From assembly GCA_023383815.1 (NCBI GenBank), contig JAHDYG010000001.1, positions 327,854 through 391,853 on the forward strand: a stretch of DNA of 64,000 bases, read 5' to 3'. This document shows positions 8,755 to 17,398 of this stretch, one piece after another (the first letter of the stretch is position 1; each line of letters opens with the position of its first letter). The DNA comes from Rhodocyclaceae bacterium. Its GTDB lineage: Bacteria > Pseudomonadota > Gammaproteobacteria > Burkholderiales > Rhodocyclaceae. The notes below the pieces were generated by a model. The model searched no databases, was not told where the DNA came from, and was given only the letters and a program-made list of their open reading frames with translations. A program made the position numbers and the translations under genes.

Positions 8755-9390
8755 TTACTTGAAATTCGACAGGGCCGTACCTAGCCCCTGCAGATAGGCG
8801 ATCAGTGCGTCCATCTCGGTCTTTCCTTCCAGGGACGCGGGAGCAGCGGCGATCTCCTCGTCCGAATAGGGATGCCCGAGTGCACGCAGCGCCTGCATCT
8901 TGGTCTGGATGTTTGCGGCCTTCACTGGACGCTCCAGCCATGGGAATGCGGGCATGTTCGATTCGGGCACCACGTCACGCGGATTGATGAGGTGAGCACG
9001 ATGCCACTCATCGGAGTAACGCCCTCCGACGCGATGCAGATCCGGTCCGGTGCGCTTGGACCCCCACTGGAACGGCCGGTCGTAGATGAACTCGCCCGCC
9101 ACCGAATAGTGCCCGTAGCGCTCGGTCTCTGCCCGGAACGGACGGATCATCTGCGAATGGCAGTTGTAACACCCCTCACGGACGTAGATGTCGCGACCGG
9201 TCAACTGCAACGCATCGTAGGGCTTGATGTCGAGCGGGTTGCCCGCGCGGTCGATCGGCTTGGTAAGGGACTTCTGATAGAACAGCGGCACGATCTCGAC
9301 CAGACCGCCAACGCTCACCGTCAGCAGGGTGAGCACGATCATCAGCGCAACACTGCGCTCGATCGCATCATGAGAAAACTTCTTGGACAT
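8755..9390 (-). CDS. ccoO: cbb3 oxidase subunit II, monoheme cytochrome c
   Basis: A 211-residue membrane-anchored cytochrome c. One N-terminal helix (residues 12-36) is followed by the CcoO signature [20 protein letters not shown] with heme motif CYNCH, the TERYGHYS and [18 protein letters not shown] stretches, and the ligand methionine in [10 protein letters not shown]. It is 15 bases downstream of ccoN and 17 bases upstream of ccoQ. Confidence 0.97.
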   Translation of the reverse strand: MSKKFSHDAIERSVALMIVLTLLTVSVGGLVEIVPLFYQKSLTKPIDRAGNPLDIKPYDALQLTGRDIYVREGCYNCHSQMIRPFRAETERYGHYSVAGEFIYDRPFQWGSKRTGPDLHRVGGRYSDEWHRAHLINPRDVVPESNMPAFPWLERPVKAANIQTKMQALRALGHPYSDEEIAAAPASLEGKTEMDALIAYLQGLGTALSNFK

Positions 9391-9405
9391 CTTGCTTGTC
9401 TCCGA

Positions 9406-10839
9406 TCAGGCGTGCGCCGCAGCGGGTGCGAGTACGGGGGCGTCGTAGGCTTTCTGGCCGGCAATCGTCTTCACCATGTTGTAGAACATGATCAGCATGC
9501 CGAAGAGGAAGAGAAGCCCTCCGACGAGACGTATCGTCCAGAACGGATAGCTGGCCTTCACGCTCTCGATGAACGAATAGGTCAGGGTGCCGTCCGGATT
9601 GGTCGCACGCCACATCAGGCCCTGCATCACGCCCGCGATCCACATCGAGGCGATGTAGAGCACGATGCCGATCGTTGCGATCCAGAAATGGGTCGTGATC
9701 AGCCCCACCGAATACATCTCGGTCTTGCCGTACATGCGCGGGATCAGGTAGTACATCGAGCCGATCGAGATCATCGCGACCCACCCGAGTGCACCCGAGT
9801 GCACGTGCCCAACCGTCCAGTCCGTGTAGTGCGACAGCGCATTGACCGTCTTGATCGACATCATCGGACCCTCGAAGGTCGACATGCCATAGAACGACAG
9901 CGAGACGATCAGGAACTTCAGGATCGGGTCGGTGCGCAACTTGTGCCACGCCCCCGACAGCGTCATGATGCCGTTGATCATGCCGCCCCACGAAGGCGCC
10001 AGCAGGATGAGCGAGAACAGCATCCCCACCGACTGGGTCCAGTCCGGCAGCGCCGTGTAGTGCAGGTGGTGCGGGCCTGCCCACATGTAGGTGAAGATCA
10101 GCGCCCAGAAGTGCACAACCGACAGGCGGTACGAATACACCGGGCGATCAGCCTGCTTCGGAACGAAGTAGTACATCATCCCGAGGAAGCCAGCAGTCAG
10201 GAAGAAGCCGACCGCATTGTGCCCATACCACCACTGGATCATCGCGTCTTGCGCGCCGGCATAGGCTGAGTAGGACTTCCAGAACGAAACCGGCACCGCC
10301 GCACTGTTCACCAGGTGCAGCAGCGCGACCGTCAGGATGAAGCCGCCGAAGAACCAGTTGGCAACATAGATGTGCGAGACCTTGCGCTTGACGATCGTCC
10401 CAAAGAACACGATCGCATACGAGACCCACACGAGCGTGATCAGGATATCGATCGGCCACTCCAGTTCGGCATACTCCTTGCCCGAGGTATAACCGAGCGG
10501 CAAGGTGATCGCGGCAAGCACGATGGTGAGTTGCCATCCCCAGAAGGTGAACGATGCGAGGGCCGGCGCAAACAAGGTCGTATGACAGGTTCGCTGCACG
10601 ACGAAGTAGGAAGTCGCGAACAGCGCACAGCCACCGAACGCGAAGATCACCGCGTTGGTATGCAGCGGACGCAAGCGCCCGAAATGAAACCATTCGCCGG
10701 CTCCACTCAGGTTCAGTGCGGGCCAGACCAGCTGCGCAGCGATGATCACGCCGACCAGCATGCCTACGATCCCCCACACCACCGTCATGATGGAAAACTG
10801 GCGAACGACTTTATAGTTGTAAGTCGCTTGCGATTGCAT
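9406..10839 (-). CDS. ccoN: cbb3 oxidase catalytic subunit I
   Basis: The O2-reducing, proton-pumping subunit of high-affinity cbb3 oxidase. About twelve helices; low-spin heme and CuB ligands are visible in [27 protein letters not shown], and [18 protein letters not shown], where the C-family tyrosine lies six residues before the His pair. Heme ligands are in [15 protein letters not shown] choose ATG 10839 (AGGTG seven bases upstream) over a GTG nine bases earlier. A perfect FNR/DNR box lies ~110 bp upstream. First gene of ccoNOQP. Confidence 0.97.
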   Translation of the reverse strand: MQSQATYNYKVVRQFSIMTVVWGIVGMLVGVIIAAQLVWPALNLSGAGEWFHFGRLRPLHTNAVIFAFGGCALFATSYFVVQRTCHTTLFAPALASFTFWGWQLTIVLAAITLPLGYTSGKEYAELEWPIDILITLVWVSYAIVFFGTIVKRKVSHIYVANWFFGGFILTVALLHLVNSAAVPVSFWKSYSAYAGAQDAMIQWWYGHNAVGFFLTAGFLGMMYYFVPKQADRPVYSYRLSVVHFWALIFTYMWAGPHHLHYTALPDWTQSVGMLFSLILLAPSWGGMINGIMTLSGAWHKLRTDPILKFLIVSLSFYGMSTFEGPMMSIKTVNALSHYTDWTVGHVHSGALGWVAMISIGSMYYLIPRMYGKTEMYSVGLITTHFWIATIGIVLYIASMWIAGVMQGLMWRATNPDGTLTYSFIESVKASYPFWTIRLVGGLLFLFGMLIMFYNMVKTIAGQKAYDAPVLAPAAAHA

Positions 10840-10941
10840 CGAATTCACCTCACTGATTGAATGCCTTGCAGAACAAACTTTTTGTTATCGGACGAAGCCT
10901 GGCCTTGGTCAAAAAGGATACTCTGTACACGGTAGCCAGAT

Positions 10942-10955
10942 TTGATCCAGATCAA
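10942..10955 (-). promoter_or_regulatory. FNR/DNR box of the ccoNOQP promoter
   Basis: TTGATCCAGATCAA is a perfect FNR-type palindrome. On the minus strand TATCCT (10920-10915) lies at the right distance for a class II promoter with a start near 10908, giving a ~70-base leader to ccoN. This predicts induction of cbb3 oxidase at low oxygen. Confidence 0.85.
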
Positions 10956-11080
10956 ATTCATATTGCACCGCAGTATCTTTAGTTATTCTAGCGCGTAAAC
11001 TTTGTCTAATGTATAGTGGCAACCAGTCCCGCAGCGGCCGAACTGCAATGCGTTCGAGAACTTCGGGAGTTGTCAGGGCG

Positions 11081-11109
11081 AAAAAAAAGGGTGCGCACGA
11101 GACGCACCC
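11081..11109 (-). terminator. Rho-independent terminator between ccoS and ccoN
   Basis: GGGTGCG and CGCACCC pair around a seven-base loop and, on the minus strand, are followed by eight T residues. It ends ccoIS transcription and/or the candidate small RNA starting near 11184. Confidence 0.88.
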
Positions 11110-11184
11110 CCAACCCCAACAGAGAGACATAAAACCGGACTTTCCGAGCCCCCCGGAACACACCGGGCAACTCTCAAAAACCAT
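11081..11184 (-). ncRNA. Candidate FNR/DNR-controlled small RNA
   Basis: The gene-free interval between ccoS and ccoN contains a full small-RNA architecture on the minus strand. A TTGAC-N4-GTCAA box is centred 41.5 bp before base 11184. CATACT sits at exactly -12 to -7. A strong U-tract terminator ends the transcript about 104 bases later. The transcript would hold GC-rich hairpins, an exposed UCUCUCU pyrimidine run that could mask ribosome sites, and a G-rich stretch. The layout resembles FnrS of enterobacteria in logic, not in sequence. No convincing protein is encoded: the frame from 11184 reads straight through the terminator. Prediction only. Confidence 0.5.
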
Positions 11185-11218
11185 GGGCGAAGTATGCCTT
11201 TGCTCTTCGGTTAGGGCG

Positions 11219-11232
11219 TTGACCTATGTCAA
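11219..11232 (-). promoter_or_regulatory. FNR/DNR box of the candidate small RNA
   Basis: TTGACCTATGTCAA is a perfect inverted repeat (TTGAC/GTCAA) of the DNR/NNR type. Its centre is 41.5 bp from an A at 11184 with CATACT as -10, the geometry of an activator-dependent class II promoter on the minus strand. It lies ~390 bp from ccoN and beyond a terminator, so it is unlikely to serve ccoN directly. Confidence 0.6.
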
Positions 11233-11280
11233 AGAATGGCGCCTGCACCGAGGTCGGAATAGGGCGTCCATCACCGCACA

Positions 11281-11511
11281 TCACGCTTTCCGTCCTGCCT
11301 GGTCCTCGCCATCACCGGCCTCAGCTTCGGCCGATGTCCCCTCTCGCAACGTTTCAACCTCTCGAGGAGGATGGCCGTCGTCATCCATCAGCACACGGAA
11401 GCCCGGACCTTCCAGATCGTCATACTGACCGGACCGGACCGACCACCAAAAGATGACGCCGATCACGAAAACGAGCACCACGGACAACGGAATCAGCAGA
11501 TAGAGACCCAT
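11281..11511 (-). CDS. ccoS: CcoS cbb3 oxidase maturation protein
   Basis: A 76-residue single-span protein: helix at residues 3-26 followed by the CcoS motif FWWSVRSGQYDDLEGPGFRVLMDDD and a charged tail longer than usual. CcoS is required for insertion of heme b and CuB into CcoN. Its ATG overlaps the ccoI stop codon by one base (ATGA), so the two genes are translationally coupled. Confidence 0.94.
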   Translation of the reverse strand: MGLYLLIPLSVVLVFVIGVIFWWSVRSGQYDDLEGPGFRVLMDDDGHPPREVETLREGTSAEAEAGDGEDQAGRKA

Positions 11512-14003
11512 CAGCCTCGCCTCGACGATCTCGCGCCTTGCAGGCGCAGGGCGTTCAGAACCACCAGCAGGGAGCTACCGGCCATGCCCAGCCCGGCCAT
11601 CCAGGGCGTGATCAGACCGAGCATCGCAAGTGGAACCGATGTGAAATTGTACGCAAACGACCACCACAGGTTCTGGCGGATGATGCGAAGCGTGCGCCGG
11701 CAAAGTCCGATTGCGTCCGCCAGGTCCGAAAGCCGTTCCGACAACAGCACGATGTCGGCCTGATTGCGTGCCAGATCGGTACCCCCCCCCATCGCAACCG
11801 ACACCTGCGCCTGCGCCAGAACCGGAGCATCGTTGACCCCATCGCCGATCATCGCGACCACGGCGCCCGTCTCCTTCTGCATCCGCTCGACCCAGGCCTG
11901 CTTGTCCTGGGGCGTCATCCCCCCATGCGCTTCGGCCACGCCGAGGTGCCGCGCAAGCGCAGTCACGGCACCCGCTGCATCTCCGCTGATGATCGCCACC
12001 GGTACGCTCTCTTGGGCAAGCCTGCCTACGAGTACCGGCGCGTCTGCCCGCATCACGTCAGCCAGTTCGAAGAGGGCACCCCAGTGTCCCTCGCGCCCGA
12101 TTGCGACGATGGTCCCGCCGGATCTGTCGAGTTCGGTCAGCGCTTGCGGCGGAGCGCTCCCGACCAGTTCAGCGACGAACTCCGGCCTGCCGACCCGCAT
12201 CCTCTGGCCATCGACGACGCCTTCGACGCCCTGCCCTGTCACCGAAACGACTGCCTCGACCCGCGGCAGATCAGCGCCTTCCACCGCGAGCCGGATCGCC
12301 GCAGCCACCGCATGTTCGGAGGCCTGCTCAAGCGCAGCCGCCAGCCGTTTCGCTCGGCATTCATCCAGGGCCGGGTCGAGCAACCGGACCGAATCGAGCC
12401 GCATGTCGCCATAGGTCAGCGTGCCCGTCTTGTCAAAGACATAGCGATTGGCGCAGGCCAGCGTCTCGATCGCGTGGCCTCGGGTGATCAGGACGCCGAA
12501 ACGCGACAGAACGTCGGTCGCAACCGTCAGGGCAGTCGGTGTCGCGAGCGACAATGCGCAGGGGCACGCAACCACAAGAACGGAAACGAACACCCACAGC
12601 GCCCGCCCGGGATCGACGAAGTGCCAGATCACGTAAGTGAGCGTCGCCAGCACGAGCAGTGCCGCAATGAAGACTCGCGCAACCCGGTCAGACTGCGTTG
12701 CGATGGCCGGACGATAGTTCGCCGCCCGCTCCATGAGCCTGCGGATGGCAGCCAGTCTGGTCTCGTCGCCAACATGGCTGACTGTGATCAAAAGCGGGCT
12801 GCCGATGTTCAGACTCCCACCGGTAACCTCCGCGCCAGGCCGTTTCGAAACCGGCCTGCTCTCCCCGGTCAGGAGGGATTCATTGGCCGTGCTTTCGCCC
12901 TCGACTACCCGGCCATCGACTGGAATCACCTCGCCGGGCCGCACCCTCACTTGATCACCCGGCTCGAGACGGCTGACCGGAACCCGGCTTGCCTCGCCGG
13001 TCAGGGCGTCTATACGCTCGGCAAAGGCGGGCAACACCTTCCCCAGATCCTCGACGCCGCGAACGGCCTTCTGTCGCGCCAGCATCTCCAGATAGCGGCC
13101 GCACAGGAGCAGGAAGACGAACATCGTGACCGAATCGAAATACACCTCCGGCCCTTCGGTCAGCGTCGCCCAGACACTGGCTGCAAAAGCGCTGCCCACC
13201 CCCAGTGCCACGGGCACGTCCATGCCCAGCGAACGCAGCCTCAGGTCGCGCACTGCGCGACGGAAGAACGGCGCGGCAGAATAGAAGACCACAGGCAAGG
13301 TCAGAACAAGGCTCGCCCAGCGCATCAGGCGATCGGCGTCGGCGGTCAGATCCCCCTCGGCCGCGATATAGGCTGGATAGGCATACATCATCACCTGCAT
13401 CATGCCGAATCCGGCCACGAACAAGCGCCAGAGCATCGAGCGTCGTTCACGCTGCGCGATCTGTTCCGACCGTTCGGCGTCGAATGGGTAGGCACGATAC
13501 CCGATCGCCTGGATCGCAGTGAGGATCTCCGACAGCTTCGTGACCCGCTCGTCCCAGCGCACGCGTGCGCGACGCGTCGCGTAGTTCACTTCGATCGACG
13601 ACACCCCAGGTTGCCTCGCGACATGCTGCTCGTTGAGCCACACGCACGCAGCGCATGTGATTCCTTCCAGAATCAGTGCGGCCTCGCGTTCGTGCTCACC
13701 AACCGGCTGAACGAAGGAGCGCTGGAAATCCGGGTGATCGAAGAGACCCAGCTCCTGCAATTCGGCAGGCAGGGCCTCCTTCTGCGCCTCCGGCATCGCA
13801 TCGCGACGCCGGTAATACTGCGCCAGGCCGTTGTCGACGATTGCATGCGCCACCGCCTCGCAGCCGATGCAGCACATCCTGCGTCGCGTCCCGTCGATCG
13901 TGACGTAATGATCGCTCGCCGAGGGTACGGGCAGCCCGCAGTGGTAGCAATCCCCTGCGGCGCCTTCTTCGGCCTCGAGCACCTTGGTCTGGACTGTGTT
14001 CAT
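11511..14003 (-). CDS. ccoI: CcoI/FixI copper-transporting P1B ATPase
   Basis: Exports copper to the periplasm for cbb3 oxidase assembly. The 830-residue protein starts with a cysteine-rich region (C19/C22, C44, C45, C48), then a heavy-metal domain with GITCAACVW. The membrane CPC motif is in VACPCALSLATPTAL, the phosphorylation site in DKTGTLTYGDM and the hinge in MIGDGVNDAPVLAQ. The usual SEHP nucleotide-domain motif reads SEHA here, a deviation at a normally conserved proline. Upstream of and coupled to ccoS. No FNR box is seen directly upstream. Confidence 0.95.
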   Translation of the reverse strand: MNTVQTKVLEAEEGAAGDCYHCGLPVPSASDHYVTIDGTRRRMCCIGCEAVAHAIVDNGLAQYYRRRDAMPEAQKEALPAELQELGLFDHPDFQRSFVQPVGEHEREAALILEGITCAACVWLNEQHVARQPGVSSIEVNYATRRARVRWDERVTKLSEILTAIQAIGYRAYPFDAERSEQIAQRERRSMLWRLFVAGFGMMQVMMYAYPAYIAAEGDLTADADRLMRWASLVLTLPVVFYSAAPFFRRAVRDLRLRSLGMDVPVALGVGSAFAASVWATLTEGPEVYFDSVTMFVFLLLCGRYLEMLARQKAVRGVEDLGKVLPAFAERIDALTGEASRVPVSRLEPGDQVRVRPGEVIPVDGRVVEGESTANESLLTGESRPVSKRPGAEVTGGSLNIGSPLLITVSHVGDETRLAAIRRLMERAANYRPAIATQSDRVARVFIAALLVLATLTYVIWHFVDPGRALWVFVSVLVVACPCALSLATPTALTVATDVLSRFGVLITRGHAIETLACANRYVFDKTGTLTYGDMRLDSVRLLDPALDECRAKRLAAALEQASEHAVAAAIRLAVEGADLPRVEAVVSVTGQGVEGVVDGQRMRVGRPEFVAELVGSAPPQALTELDRSGGTIVAIGREGHWGALFELADVMRADAPVLVGRLAQESVPVAIISGDAAGAVTALARHLGVAEAHGGMTPQDKQAWVERMQKETGAVVAMIGDGVNDAPVLAQAQVSVAMGGGTDLARNQADIVLLSERLSDLADAIGLCRRTLRIIRQNLWWSFAYNFTSVPLAMLGLITPWMAGLGMAGSSLLVVLNALRLQGARSSRRG

Positions 14004-14134
14004 GTTGGGGCGGCAGGGGTCACTCGGGCAGCCCGGCCACGAATGGTCGGGCCGCGCGGGAGCCCTTTTAGCACAATTGCCCGTCCTGACCCCCGGGAAG
14101 ACCGAAAGGTTCTACCAATGCTTCACATTTTGTC

Positions 14135-14902
14135 TCACTTGGGTGCCATCCGGATCGCCCCGTCCAGACGAATGACCTCACCGTTCAGATAGGCGTTCTC
14201 GATGATGTGGCGAACCAGCGCCGCATACTCGGACGGACGGCCCAGGCGCGAGGGAAAGGGCACCATCCTGCCGAGCGAATCCTGCACATCCTGCGGCATC
14301 CCCATCAGCATCGGCGTCTCCATGATCCCCGGCGCGATCGTCATCACGCGGATTCCGGAGCGCGCGAGCTCCCGGGCTACGGGAAGCGTCATCCCGACGA
14401 TCCCCGCTTTCGACGCAGCATAGGCGGCCTGACCGATCTGACCATCGAACGCGGCGACCGAGGCGGTGTTGACGATCACCCCACGCTCCCCCGCTTCATC
14501 CGGCTGCATGCGACTCATTGCATCGGCGGCCAGACGCAGCATGTTGAAACTGCCAACGAGATTCACCGCAACCGTTCGACTGAACGTCTCCAGCCTGTGC
14601 GGTGCTTCACGCCCGACCACCTTCTCTGCCGGCGCGATCCCGGCACAGTTGACGAGCCCGTTCAGACGGCCAAATCCTGTCACCGCACGGTCGATCGCGG
14701 CCTTTGCGCTCGCTTCGTCCGTCACGTCCGTCGCGATAAAGGCAGCCCGCTCACCGAGTTCCCTGGCGACTGCCTCACCTGCCTCGCGATTGACATCCGC
14801 CAGCACGACGCGTGCGCCGCCTTCCACCAGCATCCGCGCCGTCGCAGCTCCCAGCCCGGACCCGCCTCCGGTCACAACGAACACCCCTTGATCGATCTTC
14901 AT
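14135..14902 (-). CDS. Short-chain dehydrogenase, 3-hydroxyacyl-CoA dehydrogenase type
   Basis: A 255-residue classical SDR. The cofactor motif is [14 protein letters not shown], with D-V-N after beta-2 suggesting NAD preference. NCAG is followed by the catalytic Ser in [15 protein letters not shown] and Y-x-x-x-K in [13 protein letters not shown]. The [17 protein letters not shown] context and the C-terminal [14 protein letters not shown] match the HSD17B10-like 3-hydroxyacyl-CoA dehydrogenases of fatty-acid or acyl-CoA oxidation. It is upstream of ccoI on the same strand with ~130 bp between, probably a separate unit. A perfect palindrome lies ~60 bp upstream. Confidence 0.85.
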   Translation of the reverse strand: MKIDQGVFVVTGGGSGLGAATARMLVEGGARVVLADVNREAGEAVARELGERAAFIATDVTDEASAKAAIDRAVTGFGRLNGLVNCAGIAPAEKVVGREAPHRLETFSRTVAVNLVGSFNMLRLAADAMSRMQPDEAGERGVIVNTASVAAFDGQIGQAAYAASKAGIVGMTLPVARELARSGIRVMTIAPGIMETPMLMGMPQDVQDSLGRMVPFPSRLGRPSEYAALVRHIIENAYLNGEVIRLDGAIRMAPK

Positions 14903-14958
14903 CGAAACACCTCACTCCCATCCTGGTCCAGAAACTGTGCCGGCTAAGGTACGGCGAG

Positions 14959-14974
14959 TTGACGCGAACGTCAA
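14959..14974. promoter_or_regulatory. Palindrome upstream of the SDR gene
   Basis: TTGACG-CGAA-CGTCAA is a perfect six-base inverted repeat 57 bp before the dehydrogenase start. Counted as TTGAC/GTCAA the spacing is six, not four, so it is not an FNR box; it may be an operator for a TetR- or GntR-type repressor. Confidence 0.35.
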
Positions 14975-15045
14975 CGAACGTAGCCATTCCCGAACGCCGG
15001 CCCGCGAAACCACGTCGCACGACGCTTACCAGCGCACAAAAAAGC

Positions 15046-15078
15046 AAAAACCCCCGCACCTGGACCGGAAACGGGGGT
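15046..15078 (-). terminator. Terminator after tRNA-Ser
   Basis: CCCCCG and CGGGGG pair around a 15-base loop, followed on the minus strand by a T run. It lies 12 bases past the CCA end of the tRNA gene. Confidence 0.75.
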
Positions 15079-15089
15079 CTGATAAATTC

Positions 15090-15180
15090 TGGCGGAGAGG
15101 GCGGGATTCGAACCCGCGTTGGGGTATTACCCCAAACACGCTTTCCAGGCGTGCGACTTAAACCACTCATCCACCTCTCC
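15090..15180 (-). tRNA. tRNA-Ser (anticodon GGA)
   Basis: On the minus strand the sequence begins GGAGAGGTGGATGAGTGG, has the anticodon stem-loop CACGCCTGGAAAGCGTG with anticodon GGA, a long variable arm (GGGGTAATACCCC), the T-arm GCGGGTTCGAATCCCGC, acceptor CCTCTCC with discriminator G, and an encoded CCA. The long class II variable arm fixes it as serine. Length 91 with CCA. Confidence 0.96.
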
Positions 15181-15243
15181 GCGGAAGCCGGGCATTGTAG
15201 CAGAATGTCGCGACTCAGGAACCCTTTCACCCACGCTTTCGTT

Positions 15244-17328
15244 TCAATTGTCGGCACGCCGAGGAGCCATCGGGGGAGAACGTCCCGATTCTCCGGAATC
15301 GGCCTCGATCAGATTGGGAAAGCGGACGTAGTCGACCAGATCCTGAATCTGGCGCGGCGGCGGAGGCGTGACGAGGCTGACGGCAAGGATCGTCAGCATG
15401 CCGAGCGGAACGCCGAACACACCCGCAGAGATCGGATTTATGCCGAACCACGCCGCTTCCATCGACCCGCCGAAGAAGGGGTGGGTGCGGACCACATAGT
15501 AGAGCGTGATGCCCAGTCCTGCCAGCATTCCGGAAAGTGCGCCGGGGCGGTTGGCCCGCTTCCAGAAGATGCCCAGCACCAGCGCCGGGAAAAACGAGGA
15601 GGCCGCGATCGAGAATGCCAGTCCTACCATGAAGAGGATATTGTCGGGTCGCAGCGACGCGACCCAGGCTGCAACGACTGCCACCACCAGAAGCTGTGAC
15701 TTGGAAATCACCAGGCGACGATGGGTAGACGCTTGCGGATTGATGACCTTGTAGTACAGATCGTGCGACAGCGCGTTCGAGATCGTAAGCAGCAGACCAT
15801 CCGCGGTCGAAAGGGCCGCAGCGAGTCCGCCCGCCGCAACGAGGCCCGCGACCACATAAGGCAAGCCAGCGATCTCGGGCGTTGCGAGGACGATCACGTC
15901 GGTATTGAGGGTAAGCTCGGCAAGCTGCAGCACACCATCGCTGTTGATGTCCTCGATCTTGACCATCCCGACCTTGCCCCACGATGCGACCCACTGCGGC
16001 AGATCTGCAATGCTGGAGCCGATGAGCGTGTTGTAGACCTCCCATTTCGCAAAGACGGCATATGCTGGAGCAGTGACGTAGAGCAGGAAGATGAAGAGCA
16101 AGGACCAGAACACCGACTTGCGCGCCTCGACGACGCTGGGCGTGGTGTAGTAGCGCATCAGGATGTGCGGAAGCGCAGCCGTTCCGACCATCAGGACGAA
16201 GACCAGCGCGAGAAAATTGTTGCGCGCCGCGCGCGACTCGTCCGTCGTCTCCCCCGGGTGCGCCTGGGCATGCCTCTGTGGCACACGTGCGCGCTGCAGG
16301 GCGGCCTGGCGAGCACGCTCCCATTCCTCGCGAGCGGCCTCAGGAGTCCGCGGGAGATCGCGCAGGGATCGTTCCATCTGCGCAATCTCCCGCGCCGAAG
16401 CGTTCTGCGATCGCAGATCATTCAGTCGATCGACCATCCCTCGCCGCTCCGCATCCAGGGTCTCGGGCAGATAAGCGATCTTCAGCGCGTAGTTGTCCGC
16501 CCGCCAGGCATACTGGCGACGCGCCTCAGCCTCCCGCGGATCGGCAAAGAGCTCCGCCTCCTTGGCCGACAGTTGGCTCAGGACGCTGCCATAGACGGCC
16601 TGTGGCAGGGGCACGCCGGTCACCTTGTAGGACAGGATCACCACCGGCACGAGATAGGCGATGATGAGGATCACGTACTGTGCGACCTGCGTCCAGGTCA
16701 CCGCGCGCATGCCGCCGAGAAAGGAACAGACCAGGATGCCCGTCAGGCCGATGAAGAGTCCGATTTCGAACTCGACACTGACGAAGCGGCTGGTGATCAG
16801 CCCGACGCCATAGATCTGTGCCACCAGATAGACGAAACTCGTCAGTACGGCCGCGCCCAGGCCAACCAGGCGCACGAGATTGCCCTCGTAGCGCGCCCCC
16901 AGGAAATCGGGAATGGTGTACTGACCGAACTTGCGCAGATAGGGCGCCAGCAACAGGGCCACCAGCACGAAACCGCCAGTCCAGCCGGTGACGAAGGCCA
17001 GCCCCTCGAATCCCGCGTAATACAAGGTGCCCGCAAGTCCGATGAACGAAGCGGCGCTCATCCAGTCGGCAGCAGTTGCCATACCGTTGAACACGGCCGG
17101 CACGCGGCGTCCGGCAACGTAGTACTCGGACACGTCGGACGTACGACTCATGATGCCGATGCCCGCGTAAATCGCAATGGTCGCGAACAGGAACACATGG
17201 CCGATCACCGCGGGCGACAGCCCGAGATACTCGCCGAGCGACAGCGAAGCGATGAAGACCAGGAAGCTGCCGGTGTACCAGAGATAGTAACGACGCAACC
17301 TGCGCGCGAACCCGCCGCTGCCCCTCAT
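15244..17328 (-). CDS. Sodium/solute symporter, acetate-type, with EF-hand-like loop
   Basis: An SSS-family symporter of the VC_2705/ActP-like group; NGMATAADWMSAASFIGLAG and the ALSTADGLLLTISNALSHD segment are characteristic. An extra N-terminal helix (about residues 20-40, counted from an upstream GTG at 17337) precedes the standard fold. Between helices lies a ~120-residue charged, probably helical insertion (about 252-375). A later loop holds DINSDGVLQLAE, which fits the 12-residue EF-hand calcium loop at positions 1, 3, 5, 6 and 12. I start at ATG 17328. Neighbouring acs and the sensor genes suggest acetate or a similar carboxylate as substrate; this is inference. Confidence 0.87.
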   Translation of the reverse strand: MRGSGGFARRLRRYYLWYTGSFLVFIASLSLGEYLGLSPAVIGHVFLFATIAIYAGIGIMSRTSDVSEYYVAGRRVPAVFNGMATAADWMSAASFIGLAGTLYYAGFEGLAFVTGWTGGFVLVALLLAPYLRKFGQYTIPDFLGARYEGNLVRLVGLGAAVLTSFVYLVAQIYGVGLITSRFVSVEFEIGLFIGLTGILVCSFLGGMRAVTWTQVAQYVILIIAYLVPVVILSYKVTGVPLPQAVYGSVLSQLSAKEAELFADPREAEARRQYAWRADNYALKIAYLPETLDAERRGMVDRLNDLRSQNASAREIAQMERSLRDLPRTPEAAREEWERARQAALQRARVPQRHAQAHPGETTDESRAARNNFLALVFVLMVGTAALPHILMRYYTTPSVVEARKSVFWSLLFIFLLYVTAPAYAVFAKWEVYNTLIGSSIADLPQWVASWGKVGMVKIEDINSDGVLQLAELTLNTDVIVLATPEIAGLPYVVAGLVAAGGLAAALSTADGLLLTISNALSHDLYYKVINPQASTHRRLVISKSQLLVVAVVAAWVASLRPDNILFMVGLAFSIAASSFFPALVLGIFWKRANRPGALSGMLAGLGITLYYVVRTHPFFGGSMEAAWFGINPISAGVFGVPLGMLTILAVSLVTPPPPRQIQDLVDYVRFPNLIEADSGESGRSPPMAPRRADN

Positions 17329-17398
17329 GGCTTGCACCAGCGGGACAAGCCCCTCCCGCTACCCGGGGAGCCGCTTCGATGAAGGGGGCCGCAAACGG

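Noticed and set aside
10909..11184. A 91-codon frame on the minus strand starting exactly at the predicted RNA start
   Set aside because: It runs through a strong terminator and into the ccoN promoter box, has no ribosome site and odd composition; a small RNA explains the interval better.
11538..14192. An 884-codon open frame on the plus strand opposite ccoI
   Set aside because: Arg/Gln/His-rich shadow of GC-rich codon usage; no motifs, and ccoI is certain on the other strand.
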